A DNA stretch of 64,000 nucleotides from Chloroflexi bacterium 44-23 (GCA_001899005.1 MKUW01000027.1:1-64000); one strand, 5' to 3'. Shown: positions 26,390 to 40,103, numbered from the stretch's first letter. Notes: generated from the sequence alone by a model not told the origin. A program made the numbers and translations.

Positions 26390-27454
26390 TTAGTTGGCCA
26401 GCATCGCTCTCAGAGACGTTGTAAAAGGAGGGCGTGCAATGCCATACTCGCTAATTATGGCACTGATATATTTGGCAGGTGTGATATCGAAGGCAGGGTT
26501 ATAAAATTTGACTCCCTGCTCAGGTGCCATGGGCTTCTGATACCATTTTCGGTAAATTTCCTGCGGGTCACGTTCTTCGATTGGAATTAGCTGACCGGTT
26601 GCTGTAGCAAGATCCAAGGTGGAAGATGGCGCACAAACGTAGAACGGGATGCCGAATTGATGCGCCAGCACAGCCACACCCAGTGTGCCAATTTTGTTGG
26701 CTGTATCTCCATTAGCTGCCACCCGATCACAACCAACCAGGACGGCCTGTACCCAACCATTCTGCATTACGGAAGCTGCCATATTATCACAAATTAGCGT
26801 CACATCCACACCAGCTTGCGCCAATTCGAAGGTGGTCAAACGAGCACCCTGCAATAACGGCCGGGTTTCATCTGCGAATACTTTAAATGCATACCCACGC
26901 TCCTGCCCAAGATAGATTGGGGCGGTAGCGGTGCCATACCTGGCTGTCGCCAGCCCGCCTGCATTGCAATGCGTCAAAAGGCCATCACCCGGCTGCAAGA
27001 GGGACAGTGCATGCTCTCCTATGGCCAGGTTGGTGCGTATATCTTCCGCCAGGATAGCATCCGCTTCAGAGCGCAATGCTGCGACCAATTGCGGAATTTC
27101 AACCTCCATCTGCGACGTGATAACATTTTCCATGCGCTGCAGAGCCCAGAATAAGTTGACTGCAGTCGGCCGAGCGGAAGCCAGGTATTGACTGGCCTGC
27201 TGAAATTCTTTTAGGAAGGCGCCTTGATCGCCAGCTGTGGAGTGTTTGACAGCCAGGTAAATCCCGTAAGCAGCCGCAATACCGATGGCCGGGGCGCCTC
27301 TCACGCGCAATTGTTGGATTGCTTCCCAAATTTCAGCCTGGCTTTGCAAGGCTAAATAGCATATCTCGGTTGGCAGTAAAGTTTGATCAATGATGACCAG
27401 GGAGTCCTGATCGTCATCCAGACGCAGCGTGTCAATTGGGGTAGAAGTTTTCAT
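26390..27454 (-). CDS. mtnA: S-methyl-5-thioribose-1-phosphate isomerase
   Basis: MtnA converts methylthioribose-1-phosphate to methylthioribulose-1-phosphate in methionine salvage. The 354-residue product has the family motifs RVRGAPAIGIAAAYG, the catalytic cysteine in HCNAGGLATARYGTA, and the catalytic aspartate context CDNMAASVM with GCDRVAANGDTANKIGT. The ATG at 27454 follows AAGGA. A TATAAT-like -10 at 27483-27488 implies a short leader. No SAM riboswitch fold was found upstream. The gap 27455-27797 otherwise shows only a small hairpin near 27700. Confidence 0.95.
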   Translation of the reverse strand: MKTSTPIDTLRLDDDQDSLVIIDQTLLPTEICYLALQSQAEIWEAIQQLRVRGAPAIGIAAAYGIYLAVKHSTAGDQGAFLKEFQQASQYLASARPTAVNLFWALQRMENVITSQMEVEIPQLVAALRSEADAILAEDIRTNLAIGEHALSLLQPGDGLLTHCNAGGLATARYGTATAPIYLGQERGYAFKVFADETRPLLQGARLTTFELAQAGVDVTLICDNMAASVMQNGWVQAVLVGCDRVAANGDTANKIGTLGVAVLAHQFGIPFYVCAPSSTLDLATATGQLIPIEERDPQEIYRKWYQKPMAPEQGVKFYNPAFDITPAKYISAIISEYGIARPPFTTSLRAMLAN

Positions 27455-27797
27455 CAGGGATCCTTTGTGGGTAGATATATTTATTATAGTGCCACGCGAT
27501 ATGTGGTTCTTGATTGGCATGCAATAGTGGTGAGGTGAATGCAGATAATGAGCGCTCTGCAATAGGGTTCGCGAAGGTGAGGTATCGCCCGCGATTGAAC
27601 TTAACTGAGATGACAGCAGCTTTGGAACAAAGGACAGGGAAGTCAAGTTAATATGAGAATGTGACAAACTCCTTCGAATAATCTAATTGTTATAAGCGCC
27701 TGATATTGTCAGGCATGGTTTCAACAAGCTGAGTAACGTAATTCTTCCCAAATGTGTTTGACTAAATCTCTGTCATTCGATTGCGGAATACGATAAT

Positions 27798-29537
27798 TTA
27801 CCGGCAAATCAATACGGGAATTTCCACTGATTCTAAAACATAATCGATGGTCGAACCTGAGATAATTTCTTTAAACGGTGCGGAGCCATAACTACCCATC
27901 AGTATCATATCGATATTTTTTTCTTTTGCGAAAGCCAAAATTGTTGCACCGGTTAAACCCTTGCGCATATGTGCATGCGGACGTACATTGTGATCAATTA
28001 TATACCTTTGAGAATCAAGAAATTTTCCACGAATTTTCTCTTTGGCATTGGCATCGCGAAATACTGTCAGCAAATATAGCTCCACACCCCAGTGTTTGGC
28101 AAGGTAAACGGCAATATAACTGGCCTCTTTAGCCTTCTGACTACCATCAAATGCCAATAAGATTCGTTGGATCGGCCGCATTTGTTTAGGTATCACCAAG
28201 AGTGGCGTAGCCACCTGTCGAATCAGCAGCCGGAAGCCGGAGCGCATTTTGGCAAACGCCTGCGTGCCAGGAGCATACTGCAGGTGAACTACAACCATGT
28301 CGGTATAGACCGCCCGTTCAATAATTTTTTGGTTGGCTGTACCAATTTCAACTACCAGGCTGCCATCCAATCCTTCTTCATGCAAGCGCCAGTAAAATTG
28401 ATTCCGAATTGCCAGCGTGCTTTCGTTTTCTTTCGCTTCTTCCGAATCGACCAGATGCAAGGCCGATAAGCGTGAACCTTCTTTTTTGGCGATCCAAATG
28501 GCTTGCTCAAGCGTTTGATGAGAGATTTCATCACCCTGTAATGCGATTAGAATATTTCGGAATAATGAAAGATTCTTAAGCGTAAGCGGATTATGCTTGC
28601 GCCGCCATACACCCGGTTTGGGGCCAAACATAAACTGCTCGGGAATTACAAGATCAATGAGCCAATACCAGAATCGACGTACGTAATACCAGATATTGCG
28701 CGATAGCTTTTCACCAATCGAATCAGCCGCTGTATCGGTATCAATTTTCCAGCCGAGTTCTTTTTCCAATTCAGCGCGATGTTCCAGCATCCAAATATAA
28801 AGATCTGTTTCGGTGCGGTTGGGATAATCACGCAACAAGGCTTGCTCATGAATAACATCAATGACTGGGCGATATACTTTTTGATACCAGCTCACTACGG
28901 CTTCACTGTACGGCACCTCACGTTTTTCGTCAATTCCCATATAGTAGCGGTGGACACTGATGTGCTCAAGGATCTTCTCATAAGCGCCTGCCACTGTGAC
29001 TGACAAATTAATGGGTTCTTTAATCAAACGGTCAATGCGGGTTTCCTCCAGAAATTGAGCATATTCTTCTTTAATAATCAGGCTATCCAAATCCATCTTT
29101 GCATCAAAGGGAACCCGTGTGAACACTTCTGTCACATTCCCTTCAATGTATTCCTGTTTATTCATGCGAGCAATGGATACACGGTGGTTACCATCCCGCA
29201 CGAAGTAGACATCACCGATTTTGTACACATCAATCGGTGGTACCCCGGTCATGCTCTCGGTTGCCATTTTAACAGTCGCCCATCGACCTAGATCCGATTC
29301 CCTGCGTGGCAGAAAATCTCGGGTGAAATCGGTATAGCGGCCAACGCTGCCAACGATCTTGTCGAGAGGAATCTCCGCACGACCGCGGTCAGTTTGACCT
29401 TCAACACGTAGGCGTTTAAGCACTTCATCATATGATAAGAGGTCGGCCGATTCCCCGGTAAGTTTGGAAAGCACAATTTGAAGGGAGGCTTTGCGATGCG
29501 CTTCGTAAAAATCATTAATGGCTGATAATCTATTCAC
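27798..29537 (-). CDS. ParB-like N-terminal domain fused to two universal stress domains
   Basis: The 579-residue product has a ParB/sulfiredoxin-like segment (about residues 50-145, with DGNHRVSIARM matching the nucleotide-binding GxxR-type box). A helical middle with an aromatic stretch (YYVRRFWYWLIDL) follows, then two UspA-type domains (about 325-445 and 455-579). The second has the ATP-binding pattern G-2x-G-9x-G-S in GSYGSAPFKEIISGS; the first lacks it. Such fusions are seen mainly in Chloroflexota. The combination suggests nucleotide-dependent stress signalling, but no reaction can be assigned. Confidence 0.75.
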   Translation of the reverse strand: MNRLSAINDFYEAHRKASLQIVLSKLTGESADLLSYDEVLKRLRVEGQTDRGRAEIPLDKIVGSVGRYTDFTRDFLPRRESDLGRWATVKMATESMTGVPPIDVYKIGDVYFVRDGNHRVSIARMNKQEYIEGNVTEVFTRVPFDAKMDLDSLIIKEEYAQFLEETRIDRLIKEPINLSVTVAGAYEKILEHISVHRYYMGIDEKREVPYSEAVVSWYQKVYRPVIDVIHEQALLRDYPNRTETDLYIWMLEHRAELEKELGWKIDTDTAADSIGEKLSRNIWYYVRRFWYWLIDLVIPEQFMFGPKPGVWRRKHNPLTLKNLSLFRNILIALQGDEISHQTLEQAIWIAKKEGSRLSALHLVDSEEAKENESTLAIRNQFYWRLHEEGLDGSLVVEIGTANQKIIERAVYTDMVVVHLQYAPGTQAFAKMRSGFRLLIRQVATPLLVIPKQMRPIQRILLAFDGSQKAKEASYIAVYLAKHWGVELYLLTVFRDANAKEKIRGKFLDSQRYIIDHNVRPHAHMRKGLTGATILAFAKEKNIDMILMGSYGSAPFKEIISGSTIDYVLESVEIPVLICR

Positions 29538-29726
29538 TTAATCTTACCTGTTTGGCTATCTCAGCTCTGCTTGAGATACCTTTCTTTTTAACTTTACTCC
29601 AAAGGTAGCAATTTGAAAACCCTTAGGGTATGTGCATTTATAGATGGGTTGCTGTGCTTAACGTCCAGTTAATGCCTGCCAAAGCTGAATCAGTTATTCA
29701 TTCCATGCTCATATTATCCACATAAT

Positions 29727-29773
29727 GTATCTTTTCAAGAAAACGGGGTTTAGTAGAGTTTTTGAAAAGATAC
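29727..29773. mobile_element. MITE short copy with perfect ends and 8-bp duplication
   Basis: This 47-bp element begins GTATCTTTTCAA and ends with its exact complement TTGAAAAGATAC. The centre is deleted relative to the copy at 6876. The flanks CACATAAT (29719-29726) and CACATAAT (29774-29781) are identical, proving the ends and the 8-bp duplication. The rest of 29538-29856 shows no gene. Confidence 0.85.
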
Positions 29774-29886
29774 CACATAATGGTAAAATTAAAAGCAGAT
29801 TGAAATGCTATTTATCAGCATGAAACTTTGACAGGGTAATTCGTTTTCTGGAATAATTGATTGGATGTACAGGAAAGATCAAAAAC

Positions 29887-31167
29887 ATGACAGACATTAA
29901 CAAAATCCCTGCTCGTGACCAAATCGTTTGCATTATGAAGCGCATGTATCAGCAGAAATTAACATCTCTCTCGGGTGGTAATCTTTCAATTTACGATGCT
30001 GAAAATAATTTCTGGATCACACCAACCGCTGTTGATAAAGGCAATCTCACTTCTGATGATATCGTTATGTTCAACGAAAGGGGTGAGTTCAGTGGTAATC
30101 AACGCCCATCCAGCGAATACCCGTTTCATTGGGGAATCTATAAAAAGAGAAATGATATTTGCGCCATTGTACATGCACACAGCCCGGCGTTAATTGCTTT
30201 TTCAATAGCCGGAAAAGTGCCAAACCCGCGTATTACACCGGTTTCATTTCAAACCTGCGGGGAGATTGGTTTTGCCGAATATGCCTCGCCGGGAAGTCAG
30301 GAGCTTGGCTACGCGATCGCCGAGGTGTTTGGGCGCGGTTTCAATATTGTCATTCTGGAAAATCATGGAGTGGTCAGTGCGGGTATGAATTTAATCAAAG
30401 CGTATGAGCGTATGGAAACTCTGGAATACACTGCTCGAACGCTCATCTATGCCAAATCCCTGGGTGAAGTCAAATGGTTGCAACCCGGCTCAACATTGGA
30501 ATCTTGGATGAATCCTGTTTTTACCGGCGAAATGGTGCCGATACAGGATGCCTCTCAAGACACAAGTGATATAAAGAAACTGTTGGCCAAAATAGTGCGG
30601 CGAGCCTATCGCCAACATTTGATGGTCAGCACTTCAGGCAGTGCCTCAGCTCGACTGAATCGCAACGATTTTGTGATCACTCCATATGGTGTCGACCGGA
30701 ATTGGTTGGAGGCGGATGACCTGGTCATAATCCAGAAACAAACCCGCCAATCAAATAACGCCCCCAGTCGCCTGGTTGAATTACACCGAGCGATTTACAA
30801 GAAACACAAAGACGTGGAATCGATTATGACATCTCAGGCTCCTTATGTGACCGCTTTTGCTGTCACAGGAACACCCATCGATACGCGCTCAATCCCTGAA
30901 AGTTACATGCTTTTACGAACCATTCCACAGGTTAGCCTGGCTGACGCCTTGCAGCAACCGGAAGAAGTAGCTGGCTTGATCAGCCGGCAATCGCCCGCCC
31001 TATTAATCGAGAATCTTGGTATTCTGGTCACCGGTGAAAATATTTTGCATGCTTTTGATCGCCTGGAAGTGGTTGAATTCAGTGCCCGATCTTTGATTGA
31101 AGCAAAAGCTCTGGGGGGTCTCAAACCAATCGATGATCAGGAAATAGCCCGATTAAATTTCATGTAA
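29887..31167 (+). CDS. Tandem class II aldolase/adducin-domain protein
   Basis: The 426-residue product has two class II aldolase (fuculose-phosphate-aldolase-type) domains. The first (about 1-205) carries zinc-ligand motifs HAHSP and ENHG and the SGGNLS phosphate loop. The second (about 225-426) aligns with the same fold, but has SQAP for HAHSP and ENLG for ENHG, so it cannot bind the metal. The enzyme probably cleaves or epimerises a sugar phosphate with the first domain only, while the second may be structural or regulatory. The ATG at 29887 gives the expected domain start. Its 3' end overlaps the convergent sensor gene by 15 bp. Confidence 0.85.
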   Translation: MTDINKIPARDQIVCIMKRMYQQKLTSLSGGNLSIYDAENNFWITPTAVDKGNLTSDDIVMFNERGEFSGNQRPSSEYPFHWGIYKKRNDICAIVHAHSPALIAFSIAGKVPNPRITPVSFQTCGEIGFAEYASPGSQELGYAIAEVFGRGFNIVILENHGVVSAGMNLIKAYERMETLEYTARTLIYAKSLGEVKWLQPGSTLESWMNPVFTGEMVPIQDASQDTSDIKKLLAKIVRRAYRQHLMVSTSGSASARLNRNDFVITPYGVDRNWLEADDLVIIQKQTRQSNNAPSRLVELHRAIYKKHKDVESIMTSQAPYVTAFAVTGTPIDTRSIPESYMLLRTIPQVSLADALQQPEEVAGLISRQSPALLIENLGILVTGENILHAFDRLEVVEFSARSLIEAKALGGLKPIDDQEIARLNFM

Positions 31168-33693
31168 TAATGGTTTCTGGGGTGAGATGCGATCTTTTGT
31201 GTTCAAAAGCAACTGACTGATCATCCGCAGAGGTAGGATAGCCTGATCATCCCATTCTTTTTTCTGACGAATGGAATCAAAACCAATAAATCCGCAAATT
31301 TTATCCAGACGCATCATCGGTACCAATAAAAAGGATTGCATTGATTCGTCATTCAAAATGTGGCGTAAGCAATCGAATTTATTTTGTATTGATTGAATGT
31401 CAGCAAATAAAAATTGGTTTTCCTCATTGAAATGTTGATGCCAAATTTCGACTTCCTTAACGGGTAGCCTCTGTAAATTACTTATTTGAGGGCTGATTCC
31501 TTCAGCACACCATTCATGTGTATTCGAAATGGTTTTTTGGTCTTCATCCAAACAAAATATATAACTGCGATCCACTTCCAATAACATCCCAATCGAACCC
31601 AAGATTTCATTGACAGTATCATTCCATTGCTCGGGTTTGACTTTCATCAAAGACAGGGATATATTGTTGGCCAGCCTTTCAAATTTTGAGTAAAACTCTT
31701 TTCTCTGGTTAGCAAGCTGAGTTTCAGTTACATCCAATATAAATCCCTGCAATATATTGACCCCCGCTTGCGTTTGGATCCGGGAACCAAATTCCTGCGC
31801 CCAGATGATATGGCCATCTTTGTGGAAAAAACGGAATTCCAATAGAGACAAATCTTCCCCGGCTTTCCGATTTGAAATGGCTTGCCGCAAAGTATCAAAA
31901 TCATCCGGATGGATGCACTTACGCAGCAGGCCAGGCTGTTCCAGCAAGTCATTAATATTGTATCCAGTCATGCGTTCAAAAAGTGGGCTTATATAAAGCG
32001 GACGCAAGGTTTCAGCATGTAAAATATAGACAATACCCGGCAATTCCTCCAGCAAAGTCTGGTAGTGCTGCTGAAAAGTCTCTTGAAGCAATGTTTCTTT
32101 GACCTGTTCAGTAACATCCCGTCCGGCGCCTTGGATTTCGATTAATTTACCGTTTTCAAAAATACCGCGGTCAATCCAATTAAAAAAGCGCCAATTGCCA
32201 TTCCCGTCGATTAAATAATTGTGCGTCTCGACCACTGGCATTTCAATCGAAATCATGCCCAGATGAGATTTCAATATTTCCACTTCTGAAAGCGGTATAA
32301 ATTCATACAACACACGGCCAATAATCTGCTCAGGTGTTCTTTTCAAGAAATCACAATATGCATGATTTACAAATGTGATCATCCCTTCAGGGGTGTAGCG
32401 AACGACGGCATCCACTTGCTGCTCAACCACATCCCGATAACGATTCTCATTGATTGTATGCCGTTGTGCTTCTAAAAATCCCGGTTGTTCAATAATAACC
32501 AAAGATGCCGGCACCTTACCCCATTCGATCGGATGAATATGTAAAATTGTTTGGATTTCGCTGCCATCACGTTTAACCTGAGCCCAAGTTTGATTATCAA
32601 CCAGACCCGTAAGTCCACGTTTGCGCAATGCTGTTACCAGGCGCATATATTCGTGCTGGGCGAAAAATTGGAGAAAATTGAAATTGGTCAATACTTCACT
32701 TGAATACTGAAATAGTTTTTGGAAACCATGATTGCTATGCAGAATTTCAAAAGTTTGCGTATTTATGATTAAAGTCGCGGCAGGAATCAGGTCAAAGAGA
32801 TAGCGGATGTCAGTCGCATTTTCCACAGTGACGTCCTGCAATTTTGCGTTATTTTCAAATCCACAAATAAACAATGCTGGTTTGAAATCCCACATTCCTG
32901 GTTTTGCGCTTAATTCGAGTGACAGTAGTTCTCCTACGTGATTAACCAGTAAGATCTGCTGTTCCTGGCCGGGGAAATTTTGCAGCTCATCCAAAATTTC
33001 TGAAAATTTCTTATCGCTATTGGGATTATGGAAAATTTCCAGGTTGTGGCCAAAAAACTGCTGTTGGTTGTACCCTAATAGCTCCAATAAGTATTGGTTA
33101 GCATAGCAAATTTGCCCATCATATGAGATCACCAACACTGTCTTATCAAATGATTCGATCAAATCCCGAAGTTGAAGTTCATTCTTCAAGGCTTTGTCCA
33201 GTTGCCATGCGCGTCCAATATGCCTGGCAAACATAAAAACCATTGTCTCAAGCACCTTTTTTTGCGATTCCGAGATAAATTTTTCGTTATGAGATGCTAT
33301 TTGAAAAGAACCAATTACGTCATCCTGGTAGATCATTGGCAAAATTGCAACTGACTTAAGCCCTTCGGCTGCCAATTCAGAATTTTGTTTAAACGGAAGC
33401 TGGTCAAAATTACTAAAAACAGGTTTCCCTTCCATAACCAATTTCCAACGGTCAGTACCCGGAAAAACGGGAGAGATTGATTTAACATATGCTTCTGAGA
33501 CCCCCAAATAAGTCTTTAAAAGCAATGAGTGTGGATCATCCCCGATCAGATAAACCCCACCGCAATCCATATCACCGGCTTGAATGGCAGCCTGCAACCC
33601 CAGATTGGCTATCGCTTCAACAGTCAAGTCAGCTGTCAAACGAAACGCCAATTGTCTTTGCAGTTCTATCAGATCAAGTTCTTTTTGCGTCAT
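31153..33693 (-). CDS. Multi-domain GAF/PAS sensor protein without recognisable output domain
   Basis: The 846-residue soluble protein has an N-terminal GAF domain (about 15-160), about four PAS domains (near 175-285, 290-405, 425-545 and 550-665) and a C-terminal GAF-like domain (about 680-835). No kinase, GGDEF, EAL or DNA-binding domain was found, and it ends shortly after the last GAF. It may pass its signal by protein contact to a separate partner. It is not next to an obvious partner gene. Confidence 0.75.
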   Translation of the reverse strand: MTQKELDLIELQRQLAFRLTADLTVEAIANLGLQAAIQAGDMDCGGVYLIGDDPHSLLLKTYLGVSEAYVKSISPVFPGTDRWKLVMEGKPVFSNFDQLPFKQNSELAAEGLKSVAILPMIYQDDVIGSFQIASHNEKFISESQKKVLETMVFMFARHIGRAWQLDKALKNELQLRDLIESFDKTVLVISYDGQICYANQYLLELLGYNQQQFFGHNLEIFHNPNSDKKFSEILDELQNFPGQEQQILLVNHVGELLSLELSAKPGMWDFKPALFICGFENNAKLQDVTVENATDIRYLFDLIPAATLIINTQTFEILHSNHGFQKLFQYSSEVLTNFNFLQFFAQHEYMRLVTALRKRGLTGLVDNQTWAQVKRDGSEIQTILHIHPIEWGKVPASLVIIEQPGFLEAQRHTINENRYRDVVEQQVDAVVRYTPEGMITFVNHAYCDFLKRTPEQIIGRVLYEFIPLSEVEILKSHLGMISIEMPVVETHNYLIDGNGNWRFFNWIDRGIFENGKLIEIQGAGRDVTEQVKETLLQETFQQHYQTLLEELPGIVYILHAETLRPLYISPLFERMTGYNINDLLEQPGLLRKCIHPDDFDTLRQAISNRKAGEDLSLLEFRFFHKDGHIIWAQEFGSRIQTQAGVNILQGFILDVTETQLANQRKEFYSKFERLANNISLSLMKVKPEQWNDTVNEILGSIGMLLEVDRSYIFCLDEDQKTISNTHEWCAEGISPQISNLQRLPVKEVEIWHQHFNEENQFLFADIQSIQNKFDCLRHILNDESMQSFLLVPMMRLDKICGFIGFDSIRQKKEWDDQAILPLRMISQLLLNTKDRISPQKPLLHEI

Positions 33694-33727
33694 TATTACT
33701 TCGCCAGATCTTTTCTTGGAGAAAATG

Positions 33728-33822
33728 GAATCTTTTCCATAAAACGAGATTGAGGAGTGTCTTTAGACAAACATTCACGCGTCTGAAAACACTCAGCCCC
33801 CAAGTTCTGAATGAAAAGAAAA
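33728..33822. mobile_element. MITE older copy
   Basis: About 95 bp aligned end to end with the reverse complement of the copy at 6876-6966, including TTGAGGAGTGT and AAAACACTCAGCCCC blocks. The ends have changed (GAATC for GTATC) and no clear target duplication remains, so it is an older insertion. It lies between the divergent ends of the sensor and beta-galactosidase genes. Confidence 0.75.
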
Positions 33823-33893
33823 GAGAAACATGATTTTAACATTTTATCTGCGCTTAATTCTAGTGTGAAAAACTGAAATTGCCAATAGACTGC

Positions 33894-37639
<3,746 letters not shown>

Positions 37640-37653
37640 TTTTCCCGTTTGAT

Positions 37654-37690
37654 GTTAATATATTTTATGTTGATGTTAATCTATATTAAC
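37654..37690 (-). promoter_or_regulatory. Operator candidate for the TetR-lacZ operon
   Basis: GTTAATCTATATTAAC at 37675-37690 is a 16-bp inverted repeat with 6-bp arms. A wider pair, GTTAATATA at 37654-37662 and TATATTAAC at 37682-37690, also forms perfect 9-bp arms. The site lies 15-50 bp before the regulator's ATG, where the promoter should be. Confidence 0.6.
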
Positions 37691-37802
37691 CAGTTGGAGC
37701 GGTTTTGTCAATTGGTATTAGCAGATTAGGGGGTAATAAATTTGTAATTAGTGAATTCGTTGTTTGTGAATTTGTTGTTTGTGAAACAAGGCTTGTAAAG
37801 GC

Positions 37803-38310
37803 TTGTGCGTGACCGACCGAAACCGAATTCAAACACAATTGTTGGGCATTTGTGCAATCAATGTTTCTGGCCTTCGTTGCAGACTTGTCGCAGAAGTAGC
37901 TTTTTTGAAAGACATGCCCAACCTACAATTTTCATCGTAATCGAAGGTCGCGAAAGCGTGCATGTCTCGTTGGAAAAATCGAGCGGGAGCAAGGCAATAT
38001 CCTCGTACTTCTTCATCATTGGCTGAGTGCCCAACACATTTATCCGTCCGACCGAAACCGTATTCGACCACAATTGTTGGGCATTTGTGCAATCAATGTT
38101 TCTGACCTTCTTTGCGGACTTGTCGCCGAAGTAGCTTTTTTGAAAGACATGCCCAACCTACAATTCTTGACTCTGACATTGATAGATTTTGTAGGTTGGG
38201 CATGTTTCATTGGAAAAATCGAGCGGGAGCAAGCCAATTTCCTCGTGCCTACACATCATTTGCTGAGTGCCCAACACATTTATCCGTCCGACCGAAACCA
38301 CGCACAAATA
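37803..38310. repeat. Palindromic repeat units upstream of the RAYT gene
   Basis: About two copies of a ~237-bp unit lie here. Each contains two hairpins: one with arms TGCCCAACA and TGTTGGGCA, the other with arms around TGCCCAACCTACAA and TTGTAGGTTGGGCA. The copies are highly similar to those at 39.1-40.0 kb. The rest of 37691-38461 holds no gene. Confidence 0.75.
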
Positions 38311-38461
38311 ATGATTAGTCCAATTACAATAAAAATGATGCCCATGCGATTTATCAAGTAATGATTTCGAAACGTGATGTCTTCTAGAATTACTTCCTAA
38401 TTTAGTTCTAAAAATGTTTTCGTCTTTTCCGCTCAGAATTCCTACTTTTTGCTACAATTAA

Positions 38462-38902
38462 ATGATGGATTACCGGAGAGTCTTTGTCCCTGGGGGTAGT
38501 TATTTTTTTACAGTAGTTACATTTGAGCGCAAACCAATATTAAAGGATGAAGAAGCCATATTTTTATTAAAGAACGCTTTCCGCCGAACACAAAACAAAT
38601 ATCCTTTTCGAATTGATGCTTTGGTAATTTTACCCGACCACCTTCACACAATCTGGACTCTACCGCAAAATGATATCAAATATCCATTACGATGGAATTT
38701 GATCAAAGGATATTTCACCAAGAATTGGATGCATACTAAAAGTCACAACGTATCAACAAGCCGAATCCACAGAAGAGAAAAAGAAGTCTGGCAGCGCCGA
38801 TATTGGGAACATTATATTTCCGATGAGAAAGATTTTTTGGAACATATGGATTATATACATTCCAATCCCGTAAAACATGGGTTAGTCGACGATCCTTTTT
38901 AA
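38462..38902 (+). CDS. REP-associated tyrosine transposase (RAYT, Y1 HUH family)
   Basis: The 146-residue product is a Y1-transposase-like HUH protein. It has YFFTVVTFERKP at the N-terminus, the His-x-His metal motif in LPDHLHTIW (near residues 61-64) and the RAYT ending with RYWEHYI and MDYIHSNPVKHGLV. RAYTs cut and rejoin single-stranded palindromic REP sequences and are domesticated single-copy relatives of IS200 transposases. This gene is flanked on both sides by palindromic repeat units, as expected for a RAYT and its substrates. A start at the second Met (38465) is equally possible. Confidence 0.9.
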   Translation: MMDYRRVFVPGGSYFFTVVTFERKPILKDEEAIFLLKNAFRRTQNKYPFRIDALVILPDHLHTIWTLPQNDIKYPLRWNLIKGYFTKNWMHTKSHNVSTSRIHRREKEVWQRRYWEHYISDEKDFLEHMDYIHSNPVKHGLVDDPF

Positions 38903-39084
38903 TGGAAATACTCCACTATACACAAGTACGATTAATGTAAAATCTTTTTATGGGAAACCTGCTTGGTAAATAGTTTCTTAATGAAATAGTCTTTCCTACT
39001 TGAGATAATTCTGCAAGAGGTAAGGGATTATACCTAGACCATATCCCAATAAATGGGAATAGGATGTCTAAATGTACATCTCAT

Positions 39085-40040
39085 TTAAATGTTGAAGGTC
39101 GCGAAAGCGTGCATGTTTCATTGGAAAAATCGAGCAGGACCAAGGCAATTTCCTCGTACCTACACATCATTTGCTGAGTGCCCAACACATTTATCCGACC
39201 GATCGAAACCGTATTCAAACACAATTGTTGGGCATTTGTGCAATCTATGTTTCTGGCCTTCGTTGCGGACTTGTCGCCGAAGTAGCTTTTTTGAAAGACA
39301 TGCCCAACCTACAATGCTTGTGATCGGCAATAACAGGTTTTGTAGGTTGGGCAAGTTTCATTGGAAAAATCGAGCGGGAGCAAGGCAATTTCCTCGTACC
39401 TACACATCATTTGCTGAGTGCCCAACACATTTATCCGACCGATCGAAACCGTATTCAAACACAATTGTTGGGCATTTGTGCAATCTATGTTTCTGGCCTT
39501 CGTTGCGGACTTGTCGCCGAAGTAGCTTTTTTGAAAGACATGCCCAACCTACAATGCTTGTGATCGGCAATAACAGGTTTTGTAGGTTGGGCAAGTTTCA
39601 TTGGAAAAATCGAGCGGGAGCAAGGCAATTTCCTCGTACCTACACATCATTTGCTGAGTGCCCAACACATTTATCCGTCCGACCGAAACCGTATTCGAAC
39701 ACAATTGTTGGGCATTTGTGCAATCTATGTTTCTGGTCTTCTTTGCGAACTTGCCACCGTAGTAGCTTTTTTGAAAGACATGCCCAACCTACAATTCTTG
39801 ACTCTGACATTGATAGATTTTGTAGGTTGGGCATGTCTCGTTGGAAAAATCGAGCGGGAGCAAGGCAATATCCTCGTACCTACACATCATTTGCTGGGTG
39901 CCCAACACATTTATCCGACCGACCGAAACCGAATTCAAACACAATTGTTGGGCATTTGTGCAATCAATGTTTCTGACCTTCTTTGCGGACTTGTCGCCGA
40001 AGTAACTTTTTTGAAAGATATGCCCAACCTACACTATCCA
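39085..40040. repeat. Four tandem 240-bp palindromic repeat units
   Basis: The block TGCCCAACCTACA recurs at about 39301, 39541, 39781 and 40021, an exact 240-bp period. Units two and three are almost identical over the full length; the others differ by a few substitutions. Each unit can form two hairpins. A long open frame through the repeats exists only because 240 is a multiple of three. The block between the RAYT stop (38902) and 39085 shows no gene. Confidence 0.85.
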
Positions 40041-40103
40041 TTATAGATGTGCTCGTCGGTCAGGCTGGTTACTGCTATGTTAGCATCAGCTTCATAGAGA
40101 CCA

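Noticed and set aside
27455..27660. SAM riboswitch upstream of mtnA
   Set aside because: No conserved stem pattern is seen and the -10 box suggests a leader of only about 20 nt.
39089..39976. 295-codon open frame across the tandem repeats
   Set aside because: The frame is open only because the repeat period (240 bp) is a multiple of three; the translated text repeats every 80 residues and has no ribosome site.
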